Virus record (IMG/VR): IMGVR_UViG_3300033571_005008 | Location: 1 to 24,615 of that record | Strand: one strand, 5' to 3' | Length of the DNA stretch: 24,615 nt | Source of the DNA: a virus | In this document: piece after piece, positions 6,499-14,876 of the stretch | Position numbering within the stretch: position 1 is the first letter of the stretch | Layout of the letters: each line of letters starts with the position of its first letter | Notes under the pieces: generated by a model | What the model was told of the DNA's origin: nothing | Database searches by the model: none | The model's input: the letters and a program-made list of their open reading frames with translations, nothing else | Program-made: the position numbers and the translations under genes

Positions 6499-7595
6499 TT
6501 AAACTAGCACACTATCGGACAGCATGCGCCACATCTGTTGAGATGCTGGAAGACATTGTCTATCCGCAACGAGTTCACTGGATCCCAGAGACATATGCTC
6601 GTACAAAAACAGGTATGGTTTATGTGCCACATAAGCTTGCCGAACGAGTACTAGACGCCAAGTTAGCAACGCACTTACGTGAAAACCCAGTAGGCAAGAC
6701 AGCATTTATCTTTGCCGGTGGCAACAGTCACATTGCAGGCATTGGTGCTCGTGAATATGACACTCAGCTGTCATATACTTACAAGTTTTTACCGTTCACA
6801 CTGACACAAGTCTATGCTGGTCGGACTGCAAATGCTTTTGGTGCCAATGACCATATTGTCACAGATTCATCTGCATGTGCCTCCAGCTTAAAAGTCTTGA
6901 TGGATGTACAAACACTTATAAAATGCTACGACTTTAAACGTGTGGTTGTCCTGTCATTCGAGGATGCCGTCTCTAATGCGGTTCTGGAATTCTTTGGTGA
7001 AGCCAAAGCATCTCTTACAAAGCGTGAAGAAGACCAAGGCGTGCTTCCATCCGCATTTGATGATAAGAACCAAGGCTTCTACGTTGGTCAAGGTGCAGTC
7101 TTGGCAGTCTTTGAAAGTGATGATGTGTGCCGTGAACCACTGGCAACTTTGCACGGTGCATACACAGCAAGTGAAGACTATTCGAATGCAATCGGCCAAC
7201 GTGAGGACGGACAAGGTTTTGCTCGTGCCATTGAAGGCACACTAAAGTTTGCTAATGAGAATCGACACAAGATCAGCATTGTGAAGACTCATGGCACAGG
7301 TACAAAATCAAACAATGTTTCTGAAAAAGCAGCGTTAGAAAGTTGCTTAGATGAGTTTGTGGCAACATCTTATAAGCAGCGAATCGGGCACACAATGGGT
7401 GCCAGCGGCTTACTTGAAACATGCCTTTTAATTGATGACATCAAGCGAGGCGTAGTGCCTGCCATTCTGAATAGAACAAGTGAAGATCATCGTTATTTGT
7501 CGCATGACATAGCACCACCTAGTGGCATGATTTTGTCATTAGCCGCAGGGATGGGAAATGTTTATTCGGCAGCATTGCTGTCACTGGAGACGTAA
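6492..7595 (+). CDS. Beta-ketoacyl-ACP synthase-like (FabF/KAS family)
   Basis: 367 residues of the thiolase/KAS fold, shorter than FabF (about 410). Catalytic positions are all present: nucleophile Cys129 in TDSSACASS, His267 in KTHGTGT, Lys295 in YKQRIGH and His300 in GHTMGASG. The GFYVGQGA segment (195-202) matches the conserved GF.VGEGA of KAS enzymes. The enzyme should accept an acyl group on Cys129 and condense it with a malonyl-type unit on an ACP. Differences: the N-terminal about 70 residues are divergent and short, and the C-terminal gate motif GFGGTN is replaced by a GMGN-type sequence near 353-356. The start overlaps the ACP stop. No other fatty acid synthesis gene is in the window. 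A polyketide or chain-length function cannot be separated from a FabF role by sequence alone. Confidence 0.85.
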   Translation: MVIKLAHYRTACATSVEMLEDIVYPQRVHWIPETYARTKTGMVYVPHKLAERVLDAKLATHLRENPVGKTAFIFAGGNSHIAGIGAREYDTQLSYTYKFLPFTLTQVYAGRTANAFGANDHIVTDSSACASSLKVLMDVQTLIKCYDFKRVVVLSFEDAVSNAVLEFFGEAKASLTKREEDQGVLPSAFDDKNQGFYVGQGAVLAVFESDDVCREPLATLHGAYTASEDYSNAIGQREDGQGFARAIEGTLKFANENRHKISIVKTHGTGTKSNNVSEKAALESCLDEFVATSYKQRIGHTMGASGLLETCLLIDDIKRGVVPAILNRTSEDHRYLSHDIAPPSGMILSLAAGMGNVYSAALLSLET

Positions 7596-8050
7596 TGGCT
7601 ACTTCAAAGATGGTTGATAGCAGGTACCACAACCTTGATGTGTTTACAATCGTGAATATTGCTGTGAAGCAAATGCCACGACCTGAAGGCATGGATGACA
7701 AAACATTAGTGGCAAGTATCTTGTCTGAAGTTGCAATGCCTGAGTGTAAAGCAAATAAGTTCGGCAATACGCTTTTCATCATGCATGTAAAAGGTCGCAT
7801 ATGTTCTTTCCGTGCATTTAATGCAGACATTGCACCAAATTTTGTGAACAATAGTAAGAACTTTTGTAAATGGGCATACAACGACGAAGGCATCGACTAC
7901 GGTGTTACTGAGTTTGAAGATGAAACCATTTCAAAACTGTTTAGCGCCATTGCACGAAACCCGCCAATGCCTAGTATGGGGTTTAAGCAAGAACTTCTGA
8001 CTGATGACACATACAGATGCACGCTTAAATTCGGGAAGGAGCGTGGATAA
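7595..8050 (+). CDS. Unknown protein following the ketoacyl synthase
   Basis: 151 residues, no signal peptide or membrane segment, mixed alpha/beta look. A hydrophobic strand pair NTLFIMHVKGRICSFRAFNAD (about 58-78) is followed by helices and the motif IARNPPMPSMGFKQE (about 122-136), then a last strand YRCTLKFG. It starts on TAATG with the synthase stop, with GGAG six bases upstream, so it is translationally coupled to it. It may be a third part of the acyl module, for example a GNAT-like acyl acceptor enzyme, or an ordinary virion gene that merely borders it. I do not recognise the family with confidence. Confidence 0.65.
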   Translation: MATSKMVDSRYHNLDVFTIVNIAVKQMPRPEGMDDKTLVASILSEVAMPECKANKFGNTLFIMHVKGRICSFRAFNADIAPNFVNNSKNFCKWAYNDEGIDYGVTEFEDETISKLFSAIARNPPMPSMGFKQELLTDDTYRCTLKFGKERG

Positions 8051-10626
8051 TGGCTGCTGCAGTTAAACAAGTAGTTAGTGACGTAAAAGGCGTTGTAAAT
8101 TCTGTAGGCGATGCCGTTCAAGATGTCGGTAAGTTTGTTGAAAAAGAAATTGTTAAGCCTGTCGTAAAAGCAGTTGACAACACTATTGAAGCAATTAAGA
8201 ACGACCCAATTGGGACGATTGCAACGATAGCTACTGCAATCGTTGCACCTCAGTTTCTTCCATTGGTATCAGGTGCAAACACACTTGCGCACGGTGGTTC
8301 GCTTGAAGATGCCGTTAAAGCAGCTGCAATCACGTATGTAGGCGGCAAAGTAGCAACTGCAGGTGCTAATATAGGATCAAATGTAGCCAAGGCGCTTGAC
8401 GTAGGTGCAACTGCCGCCAAGATTGCAACTAATGCAGGTGCGGCAATTGGCTCAACTGTAGTTGCCGGCGGTGATGTAGGGAAAGCAGTAACAGGGGCAA
8501 TCGTTGGTACAGGCATAGGTGAAACTTTAAACACGTATTTACCGCCTGGAACATCTGTCGCCACAAAAAAGGCAATTAGTAGTGCCGTTGTGGCAGAAAT
8601 GCAAGGTCGTGACCCTGTTCAGGCAATGGCAAATTCTTATGTCGGTTCAGGCGTAAATTATGCAGTAAACAAAGGCGTTGACTATGCAGCAGACACGTTT
8701 AAGTCACTTACCACGCCTGCACTAACTAACAACCCTGAGCTTGCTCGTGCTGATGAAGGCGATGTAGATCTCTACAATGAGCTTGCACAACGAAATGGCG
8801 CATTACCAACTAGTAAAGGCATTGAACTAGCATCGTCAGACAGTAACTTTAGCCCTGAAATTAGTGTTCAAGTTTCAGGTACACCAATCTTTGCTGACGA
8901 TCCTAGAGCTAAAAAGGTTGAACCACCTCCTGGTTATCGACTGGTAAACTCTAGCGAAGGTACGCCTGCATACAATGCAGAGTATGACGCAAATGTAGAC
9001 CCTAAAAAGGGTACGTTCTATGACATGGCTCAGAATGCGTGGTTCACAAAAGACGAAAAGCAAGAAGAAGATTTTGTCAAAATGCGTGACTGGTTGGCAG
9101 ATTCAAAACCTCCGTTAGGGTTTGGAAATGTGCTACTTGAAGATGCACAAAACCCTGACATTAAAGAAGCTGAGTCGCCGCTAACCAGTAGCCCTGAACT
9201 TGATCGTGCTGATGAAGGTGATGTAGATCTCTACAATGAGCTTGCACAACGAGATAAGACTGTAAATGTTGGCTCATTGCCTACATTGGCAAATCGTGTT
9301 ACGCCGGTGACGCCTTTGCAAGTACCAAGCATGCCAACTCAGTCGCCATTGACTAGTAGCCCTGAACTTGATCGTGCTGACGAAGGTGATATAGATCTTT
9401 ACACTAAGCTTGCACAACAAGAAGGCTTTTTGACACGTGATGACAAAGGCAACTTTACATACGTTAACTTAAGCGATTTTGACCCACAAGAAGCACCGGG
9501 CTACACTATTGTAGACAGTGAAGGCAAAGAAACTTATGTTACTTCAGACACGCTTGGCACGATTAGTGAAATTGCTAATGACGATGAACTAACAGACCAA
9601 GACAAGGTTGACAATATTGCTAATGTCTTTGGCCCTGGTATGTCGGAAGAAGACTTCATCAACAGTGAAGAAGAAGGCGACATTACACTTGAAGACTACG
9701 CCAATGCTGCAAATAGATACACTCAGCCTACACCAGAAACTAAATCACCTTTGTCTGTAGATGAAAAAGGCTACATGACAGAAGAAGACTTCATCAACAG
9801 TGAAGAAGAAGGCGACATCACACTTGAAGACTACGAAAAAGCAGCTGAGAGATACACTAACGAACCTCCAATAACAGCCCCGTTTAGACCTACTCCTCCA
9901 AGCACACCTGGACCTGGTGTTCCTGTTACGGAACCTGTGTCAGATCCAGGCGCAATAACTGCAGGTGGCACAAAAGCATCTTCTGTAAGTGCTGCTTTAC
10001 CTGTTGCGCCACAAGGCAACATGCTATCAGCTGCACCGTTGGTTGAGTCACAATCAAGCATACAACAGCTTACACAGCTTTATCCACAGTTGGCAAATGT
10101 GCGGCCTGATATTTTGCAAATGTTGTCTGGCAGTGGCCCATCTAAGTCGTCATACTACACGTACGGCGGCTCAAACATGTCAACGCCTCTTATGAACACC
10201 AGCATTTCAGGCAGCCCTGGCCCTGGTTCACCATTAAGGAATATTGGCACTGTGTCAACCGATCCAACCGGTTATCAGTCATTTAGCCCTTCAGGCAGTC
10301 TGACACAACAAGGTCTAGGTATGATCGGGTTTAAGAAGGGCGGCCCTGTTTCACAACATGTGCCTGAATTCATTACAGGCGAGACAGGATACTATGTCCG
10401 AGGCAAAGGCGACGGCCAGTCAGACGACATTCCAGCAATGTTGGCGGATGGTGAATATGTGTTCGATGCAGACGTAGTGGCTGCATTAGGCAACGGTTCA
10501 AATGAAGCAGGCGCTGAGATCCTTGACAAGATGCGTGAAGCAATTCGTAAGCATAAGCGATCTGCACCTCCAGGAAAGATTCCGCCCAAGGCAAAATCGC
10601 CACTTGAATATTTGAAGGATATTTGA
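8050..10626 (+). CDS. Large internal virion / ejection-type protein with internal repeats
   Basis: 858 residues. The N-terminal third (1-230) is Ala/Gly/Val-rich with helices and a hydrophobic stretch near 53-75, as in proteins ejected into the cell envelope. The middle is acidic and low in order and carries two repeat sets: three copies of a 22-residue unit around PELxRADEGDVDLYNELAQ (about 228-248, 380-401, 436-457) and two of a 27-residue unit around EEDFINSEEEGDITLEDY (about 531-557 and 576-602). The C-terminal about 90 residues (GGPVSQHVPEFITGETG, then GDGQSDDIPAMLADGEY, ending KIPPKAKSPLEYLKDI) look like a strongly conserved closing domain. AAGGAG precedes the ATG. The ejection role is inferred from position and composition. 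Confidence 0.6.
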   Translation: MAAAVKQVVSDVKGVVNSVGDAVQDVGKFVEKEIVKPVVKAVDNTIEAIKNDPIGTIATIATAIVAPQFLPLVSGANTLAHGGSLEDAVKAAAITYVGGKVATAGANIGSNVAKALDVGATAAKIATNAGAAIGSTVVAGGDVGKAVTGAIVGTGIGETLNTYLPPGTSVATKKAISSAVVAEMQGRDPVQAMANSYVGSGVNYAVNKGVDYAADTFKSLTTPALTNNPELARADEGDVDLYNELAQRNGALPTSKGIELASSDSNFSPEISVQVSGTPIFADDPRAKKVEPPPGYRLVNSSEGTPAYNAEYDANVDPKKGTFYDMAQNAWFTKDEKQEEDFVKMRDWLADSKPPLGFGNVLLEDAQNPDIKEAESPLTSSPELDRADEGDVDLYNELAQRDKTVNVGSLPTLANRVTPVTPLQVPSMPTQSPLTSSPELDRADEGDIDLYTKLAQQEGFLTRDDKGNFTYVNLSDFDPQEAPGYTIVDSEGKETYVTSDTLGTISEIANDDELTDQDKVDNIANVFGPGMSEEDFINSEEEGDITLEDYANAANRYTQPTPETKSPLSVDEKGYMTEEDFINSEEEGDITLEDYEKAAERYTNEPPITAPFRPTPPSTPGPGVPVTEPVSDPGAITAGGTKASSVSAALPVAPQGNMLSAAPLVESQSSIQQLTQLYPQLANVRPDILQMLSGSGPSKSSYYTYGGSNMSTPLMNTSISGSPGPGSPLRNIGTVSTDPTGYQSFSPSGSLTQQGLGMIGFKKGGPVSQHVPEFITGETGYYVRGKGDGQSDDIPAMLADGEYVFDADVVAALGNGSNEAGAEILDKMREAIRKHKRSAPPGKIPPKAKSPLEYLKDI
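8731..9420 (+). repeat. Three dispersed copies of a 66-base coding repeat
   Basis: Copies lie at 8731-8793, 9187-9252 and 9355-9420. The first two share an identical 33-base core from GATGTAGATC to GCACAACGA. Each encodes PEL(A/D)RADEGD(V/I)DLY followed by LAQ. The copies are separated by unrelated sequence, so this is a modular linker-like repeat rather than a tandem array. Confidence 0.85.
9640..9855 (+). repeat. Two copies of an 81-base coding repeat
   Basis: Copies at 9640-9720 and 9775-9855 encode M(S/T)EEDFINSEEEGDITLEDY, then a short diverged part ending in RY. DNA is almost identical over the first 57 bases. The strongly acidic unit resembles the DEGD(V/I)DLY core of the other repeat set in the same protein, so they may share an origin or a binding partner. 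Confidence 0.85.
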
Positions 10627-10628
10627 TC

Positions 10629-11666
10629 ATGTCATTAACACAAGGCGCACCATTACCGAATATCACCACAACGCAAGGGCAAACAACTACTGCGCCTAGC
10701 TGGTATACTGACTATCTCAGCGATCTGTCAAAGAACGTTACTGCACAAACAACAGGCCCAGATGCTGCTAAGTATGTGGGTGCACAACCACTACAAAATC
10801 AAGCGTTTACTGCAGCAGGCGCACTTCCTGGCAAATATGATGCCACCTTGCAGTCTGGCATTGATCTGACACAACAAGTTGGTTCTACAGACGTTGCCAA
10901 ACGAGCTGGCGAGTTTATGAACCCATATACGACACAAGTCGTAGACGCACTGGGTCAGCTTGGTCAACGTAACATTCAACAGTTCTTGGCACCACAAGCT
11001 ACATCAGCTGCCGTAGGTTCTGGCCAGTTTGGCTCAAAACGAGGGGCTGAAGCGCTAGGTAGTGCAATCAACACAGGTCTTCAGAATCTTAATGCAACGC
11101 AAGCTCAAGCATTACAGACAGGCTATTCGCAAGCTCTTCAAGCTGCACAAGCTGACCAGCAGCGGCAGCTAGAGTCAGGCAGACAAATGGGTGCACTGGC
11201 ACAGCAAGGTCAAGGGATGGACTTGGCAGACATTAATGCATTGGCTACCATGGGTGGTCAACAGCAGACTATTGCACAAAACGAAGAACTGTTTCCTTTG
11301 CAATCATTAAACCAAGGTGCACAAGCACTTCGTGGCTATAGCATTCCAACCAGCGTAAGTTCAACGTACACTGGACCGATTCCAGGCGCATATGCATCAT
11401 CGCCATTGCAACAAATTGCAGGTCTAGGCGCAGTGGTTGCAGGTTCTAGCGGCACCGACTTTGGTAAGTACATTGGCAAGAAAGTTAGTGGCTGGTTGAA
11501 CGGGCCTACACCACCAGCAGGACTTAATACAGGTCAAGTCAATGGCGGCGGCGGTGGTAGCAATCCTGTTTATGACTTTGGTGATGAAGGTACTGTATAC
11601 GACAACTACTTTGACGACCTTGGCAATGAATTCTCACCAGGCGGCTCGCCAATCTATGACTTCTAA
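10629..11666 (+). CDS. Internal virion protein-like, Gln/Ala-rich
   Basis: 345 residues from ATG 10629, which has GAAGGAT nine bases upstream; a TTG at 10623 is too close to that site. The protein is rich in Gln, Ala and Gly, with a long helical region (about 115-235) and a disordered Gly/Asp/Tyr C-terminus (YDFGDEGTVYDNYFDDLGNEF) ending in IYDF. No membrane helix or enzyme motif is clear. The segment FMNPYTTQVVDALGQLGQRN, about residues 97-116, resembles a family common next to ejection proteins in environmental podoviruses. Probable role: core or ejected protein, inferred from position. Confidence 0.6.
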   Translation: MSLTQGAPLPNITTTQGQTTTAPSWYTDYLSDLSKNVTAQTTGPDAAKYVGAQPLQNQAFTAAGALPGKYDATLQSGIDLTQQVGSTDVAKRAGEFMNPYTTQVVDALGQLGQRNIQQFLAPQATSAAVGSGQFGSKRGAEALGSAINTGLQNLNATQAQALQTGYSQALQAAQADQQRQLESGRQMGALAQQGQGMDLADINALATMGGQQQTIAQNEELFPLQSLNQGAQALRGYSIPTSVSSTYTGPIPGAYASSPLQQIAGLGAVVAGSSGTDFGKYIGKKVSGWLNGPTPPAGLNTGQVNGGGGGSNPVYDFGDEGTVYDNYFDDLGNEFSPGGSPIYDF

Positions 11667-11678
11667 TCGGAGATAAAA

Positions 11679-13385
11679 ATGGCATTACCTACAGCAGTAG
11701 TTCCGCCTGCGCCTGCAATGTTAGGTGCAGGTGAAGACAGAGCAAAACAAGAGTATTTTGAAGCACTTCAGAAAACATTGTCTGCACTTGAAGCACGAGC
11801 CAATCAAGGCACAAACTGGTGGCAAGTTGCAGGTGCATTATTAAGCCCTGGTAAGACAGGCAACATTGGTGAAGCTCTTGGTAATGTTGCCGGCGTGATG
11901 GGTGAACAGCAGCAACGACAACTTGAGCAACAAATACCTATTGCACAAGCTCGTGCACAAATTGCAGGTCAAAAATACGAGATTGAAAACCAAAGCAAAG
12001 CTATTCAACTACTGTCTAGAGCAATTGGTGTGCCCCCACAAGTAGTTCAACAACAGTTAGCTGATGGTTCACTTCCACCACAAGCTATTGCAAATATTCC
12101 GCCTGCAGTGTACGCACAAATTGCAACTTTATCGCCTAAGGTCGGTGAAGTTGTGAAGAACATTGCTGAAATGTCAAACAAGAATGCATCTTTAAATCTT
12201 GATCAGCAAAAGTTTAAAGAAACGCAGACTCAGAATCAAATTACGAATGCTCGTGAAGATCTTAAGTCAGGCATGGGCATAGCCGATCTGATTGCCAAGT
12301 ACGGCCAAGGCATAGTAGGACTAATTAACACTAACACGCCTGCGCCTCCTGCAAGCGCAGTGCCACCACCTGCGCCACCACAAGCGGCACCACAAGCGGC
12401 ACCACAAGCTGCGCCACCTGTTGCGCCAGTTAACCCAGGTACTTTTGGAGAGCCTTCGGGAATGCCGCTTGCAGTCCCTAGTGGCGTACCACCTGTTTCT
12501 GTGCCTCAAGGTAAGACTATAGGACCACCTCCTACAGGCGCAGCACCGCCACCCGTAGCACCTCCGCAGTTAAACATGCCGCCACCTGCAAAAGTGCCAT
12601 TAAGTCAACAGCCTGTCATAGCACCAAACAAAAGTTCTTTAGCAAATAGAAACCCACAGCTTGCTGTACCGCCTAGTGTTGCCAGCGTTGCTAGTGCAAT
12701 TGACGACTTGTCTAATCTGCCTTTGGCCACACAGGCTGAAGTTAAGAAGAAGCGACTGGAAGAAGGTGACAAAGTATGGCAAACAAAACGTGACGAGATC
12801 TTTTCGTACACGCCACAAACGCTGCAAGGATCAAATACTAATCTTCGACAGTTGGACTACTATGCAACTAAGTTCCCCAACGTTTTTGCATTGATGCAAC
12901 AGCAAGGAACAATTGCAGCTTTGCAACAAGCGGCACAAGACGGTATTACATTGCAGGCAGGTCAGTTTAATGCACGAGTCGGCTTAAATGTTCGTGACTT
13001 CTTGCAAAAAGTAAAGCTTAACCCGAACGAGCAGCAAGCGGCTAGGGACGTTGGTCGAATTCTTGGATCTGAATTCTTGAACAACTTAAAAACCCAGCGT
13101 GGATTGCTAGGTGTTAACCCAACAGACAACGATGCTCGATTGTTGCAAGCGCCTATGGCAAGTATCGATGATTCAGCCAAGACAATGCAGTTCTGGGCAC
13201 GAAACCAACTGTTGCTGAACAAACAGCGTGAAGCTTTGTATGGCGGCTTACAAAAGTATAGTCAACAAGCAGGGCCAACTAGTTCACCTGGTGCGTTCTT
13301 CCGACCAGGTAGCATTTACGAGAAGATCAACAATGACTATGCCAACTATCGCATGCAGTTGTTCAACCAATTCAATCCAAAATAG
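11679..13385 (+). CDS. Internal virion protein-like with proline-rich linker
   Basis: 568 residues in three parts: a helical, Gln-rich N-terminal domain (1-210, with NWWQVAGALLSPGKTGNIGEALGN at about 43-66), a Pro/Ala linker (about 220-340) containing QAAP repeats, and a helical C-terminal domain (about 345-568) with YYATKFPNVFALMQQQG and GRILGSEFLNNLKTQRG. The linker would separate two folded units. GGAG lies a few bases before the ATG. The position between two other long Ala/Gln-rich genes supports a core/ejection role, but there is no recognised catalytic motif. Confidence 0.6.
   Translation: MALPTAVVPPAPAMLGAGEDRAKQEYFEALQKTLSALEARANQGTNWWQVAGALLSPGKTGNIGEALGNVAGVMGEQQQRQLEQQIPIAQARAQIAGQKYEIENQSKAIQLLSRAIGVPPQVVQQQLADGSLPPQAIANIPPAVYAQIATLSPKVGEVVKNIAEMSNKNASLNLDQQKFKETQTQNQITNAREDLKSGMGIADLIAKYGQGIVGLINTNTPAPPASAVPPPAPPQAAPQAAPQAAPPVAPVNPGTFGEPSGMPLAVPSGVPPVSVPQGKTIGPPPTGAAPPPVAPPQLNMPPPAKVPLSQQPVIAPNKSSLANRNPQLAVPPSVASVASAIDDLSNLPLATQAEVKKKRLEEGDKVWQTKRDEIFSYTPQTLQGSNTNLRQLDYYATKFPNVFALMQQQGTIAALQQAAQDGITLQAGQFNARVGLNVRDFLQKVKLNPNEQQAARDVGRILGSEFLNNLKTQRGLLGVNPTDNDARLLQAPMASIDDSAKTMQFWARNQLLLNKQREALYGGLQKYSQQAGPTSSPGAFFRPGSIYEKINNDYANYRMQLFNQFNPK
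12378..12413 (+). repeat. Short tandem repeat in proline-rich linker
   Basis: A 12-base unit CCACAAGCGGCA occurs twice exactly (12378-12389, 12390-12401) and once with two changes (12402-12413). It encodes QAAP repeats in the linker of the internal virion protein. Such repeats can change length by slippage without breaking the frame. Confidence 0.85.
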
Positions 13386-13392
13386 GTGACAC

Positions 13393-14586
13393 ATGGAAGA
13401 CGATCTTTCTAAGATAGACCCTTTGTTTGCTGCACCTCCTGGACAAACAGCGCCTCCTAGTGAAGAACAAACAGGCAACGCATTAGCAGACATTGACCCT
13501 ATTTTTGCAAACCCAATTGGTCCATCAGCTGATGCAAGCAAAAGCTCAACTTCACCTCCACCTCCTCGTGACAATACGCCTGAAGTTGCAGGTGGCGCAG
13601 TAGGCACAGCAGTTGGCTTGTTTGCGCCTAAGTATGAAAACCCCAAGCTTACATCTGCTAGAGCAGACTATGCAGGCTCTAGAGCTGCGGAAGGACAATT
13701 ACGAGGTGACCTTACACGTATGCAAGGCGAGCGTCTTGATGCAATGGACAATGCTAGGTTTGCAATACAAGATGCAGATGCCGGTGTGAACATAGCAAGA
13801 CAAGAGCTGAATGCAGCTGAAGAAGCGGCAAGACAACTTAATGCTTTGCCTGAGTCATCGCCTATTTCATCGGCAGACAATGTTGTGAAAGGTGCATCTG
13901 ATGTTGAAGGTGCACTGAGCCAAGGCGCTTTAAAGCACTCTGAAAAGATGGGTGAGGTTAGAGAAGCCAACCAAGTCAGGAAAGGCATTGCGGGTTACAA
14001 GCAAGGTCTGCCGACATCCGAACGTGTTCCTTTAACCGGTTATACACAGTCAAGCCGCTTGATCGTGCCGAATGAACTAGCTAATGCGCCTGTGAAATCA
14101 GCTGCGCAAATAGAAGCAGAAAACAGGCTTAAAGAAGCTAAAGACAAGCATGCTGCTGCAGTTAAACAAGCTGCTGAAGCAAAAATGAGGCAAGAATCAG
14201 CAGGCAAGCCTTCGCGGACTGAGTCAAGTCTTTCGTCTGATGTTACAAAGGCTTCAAGCACTACAGCAGGTAAGAAGGCAGCGCTGGAAGAACTGGAAAA
14301 AGCCAGAAGCTTCTTGTCCAAGATCCCAGGGTTTAACACTCTTATGGGTGGTTTATCAGGTGCCGAGCTTGTTCATGCTTACCGCCAAATTCGTGCAGGA
14401 AATACGTTGGATGGCGTAATGGCAGGTCTTAGTGGTGCAGGCGGCTTAATTGCCATGGCACCTCATCCTGTTGCAAAAGCAATCGGAACTGCTATGGCAG
14501 TGCCACCACTTGCATACCAAGCTTATCAGGCATACAAGGGTGACAATGCAGGTGTGCCAACACAGACAGACCCAATGGGTAACTAG
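13393..14586 (+). CDS. Internal virion protein-like, coiled coil, hydrophobic C-terminus
   Basis: 397 residues. The N-terminus has two copies of a short motif, L(S/A)(K/D)IDP(L/I)FA(A/N)P (about 5-15 and 31-41), then a Pro-rich stretch. A long Ala/Glu/Arg/Lys region (about 85-160 and 230-305) suggests coiled coil. The last about 90 residues are Gly/Ala-rich and hydrophobic (about 310-385), which could insert into or cross a membrane during DNA ejection. AGGTGA precedes the ATG. It ends the plus-strand block; its TAG lies in CTAG, shared with the stop of the converging minus-strand gene. Confidence 0.6.
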   Translation: MEDDLSKIDPLFAAPPGQTAPPSEEQTGNALADIDPIFANPIGPSADASKSSTSPPPPRDNTPEVAGGAVGTAVGLFAPKYENPKLTSARADYAGSRAAEGQLRGDLTRMQGERLDAMDNARFAIQDADAGVNIARQELNAAEEAARQLNALPESSPISSADNVVKGASDVEGALSQGALKHSEKMGEVREANQVRKGIAGYKQGLPTSERVPLTGYTQSSRLIVPNELANAPVKSAAQIEAENRLKEAKDKHAAAVKQAAEAKMRQESAGKPSRTESSLSSDVTKASSTTAGKKAALEELEKARSFLSKIPGFNTLMGGLSGAELVHAYRQIRAGNTLDGVMAGLSGAGGLIAMAPHPVAKAIGTAMAVPPLAYQAYQAYKGDNAGVPTQTDPMGN

Positions 14587-14876
14587 GCATGCTCAATTGC
14601 AGCCTTAACATTCCGAATCATTGCATTCTGTAGCTGCTTAACTTCTTCAACTGTTAGTGTCGTAACACCATCATGTTCTTGAGTTGATGCTTCTACAATC
14701 TTAGTGTCAATTGCTTGACGTAGCCGTTCACGCATTAGAATCTCGCCTACCGAGAATGCTTCAACCCAAATACTGTACGGGTCTTTAAGCAAATCTCTGT
14801 TTGCTGTGTGTTCCAATAGGTTAACCCAGTCGTCAAATGCTTTCTTGACATGAAAGTCGGTTGATGTAATGATCAC
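14583..14876 (-). CDS. Small unknown protein, last gene of minus-strand operon
   Basis: 97 residues from GTG at 14876, with AAAGGA eight bases upstream and a GTGA overlap with the upstream stop. Predicted mainly helical (KKAFDDWVNLLEHTAN, VGEILMRERLRQAIDTKIVEA, VEEVKQLQNAMIRNVKAAIE), soluble, no recognised motif. Its stop shares CTAG with the stop of the plus-strand gene. Confidence 0.65.
   Translation of the reverse strand: MIITSTDFHVKKAFDDWVNLLEHTANRDLLKDPYSIWVEAFSVGEILMRERLRQAIDTKIVEASTQEHDGVTTLTVEEVKQLQNAMIRNVKAAIEHA

Noticed and set aside
13284-13646. 120-codon open frame on the minus strand
   Set aside because: It is antisense to two well-supported virion genes, has biased low-complexity composition and no ribosome site in context.
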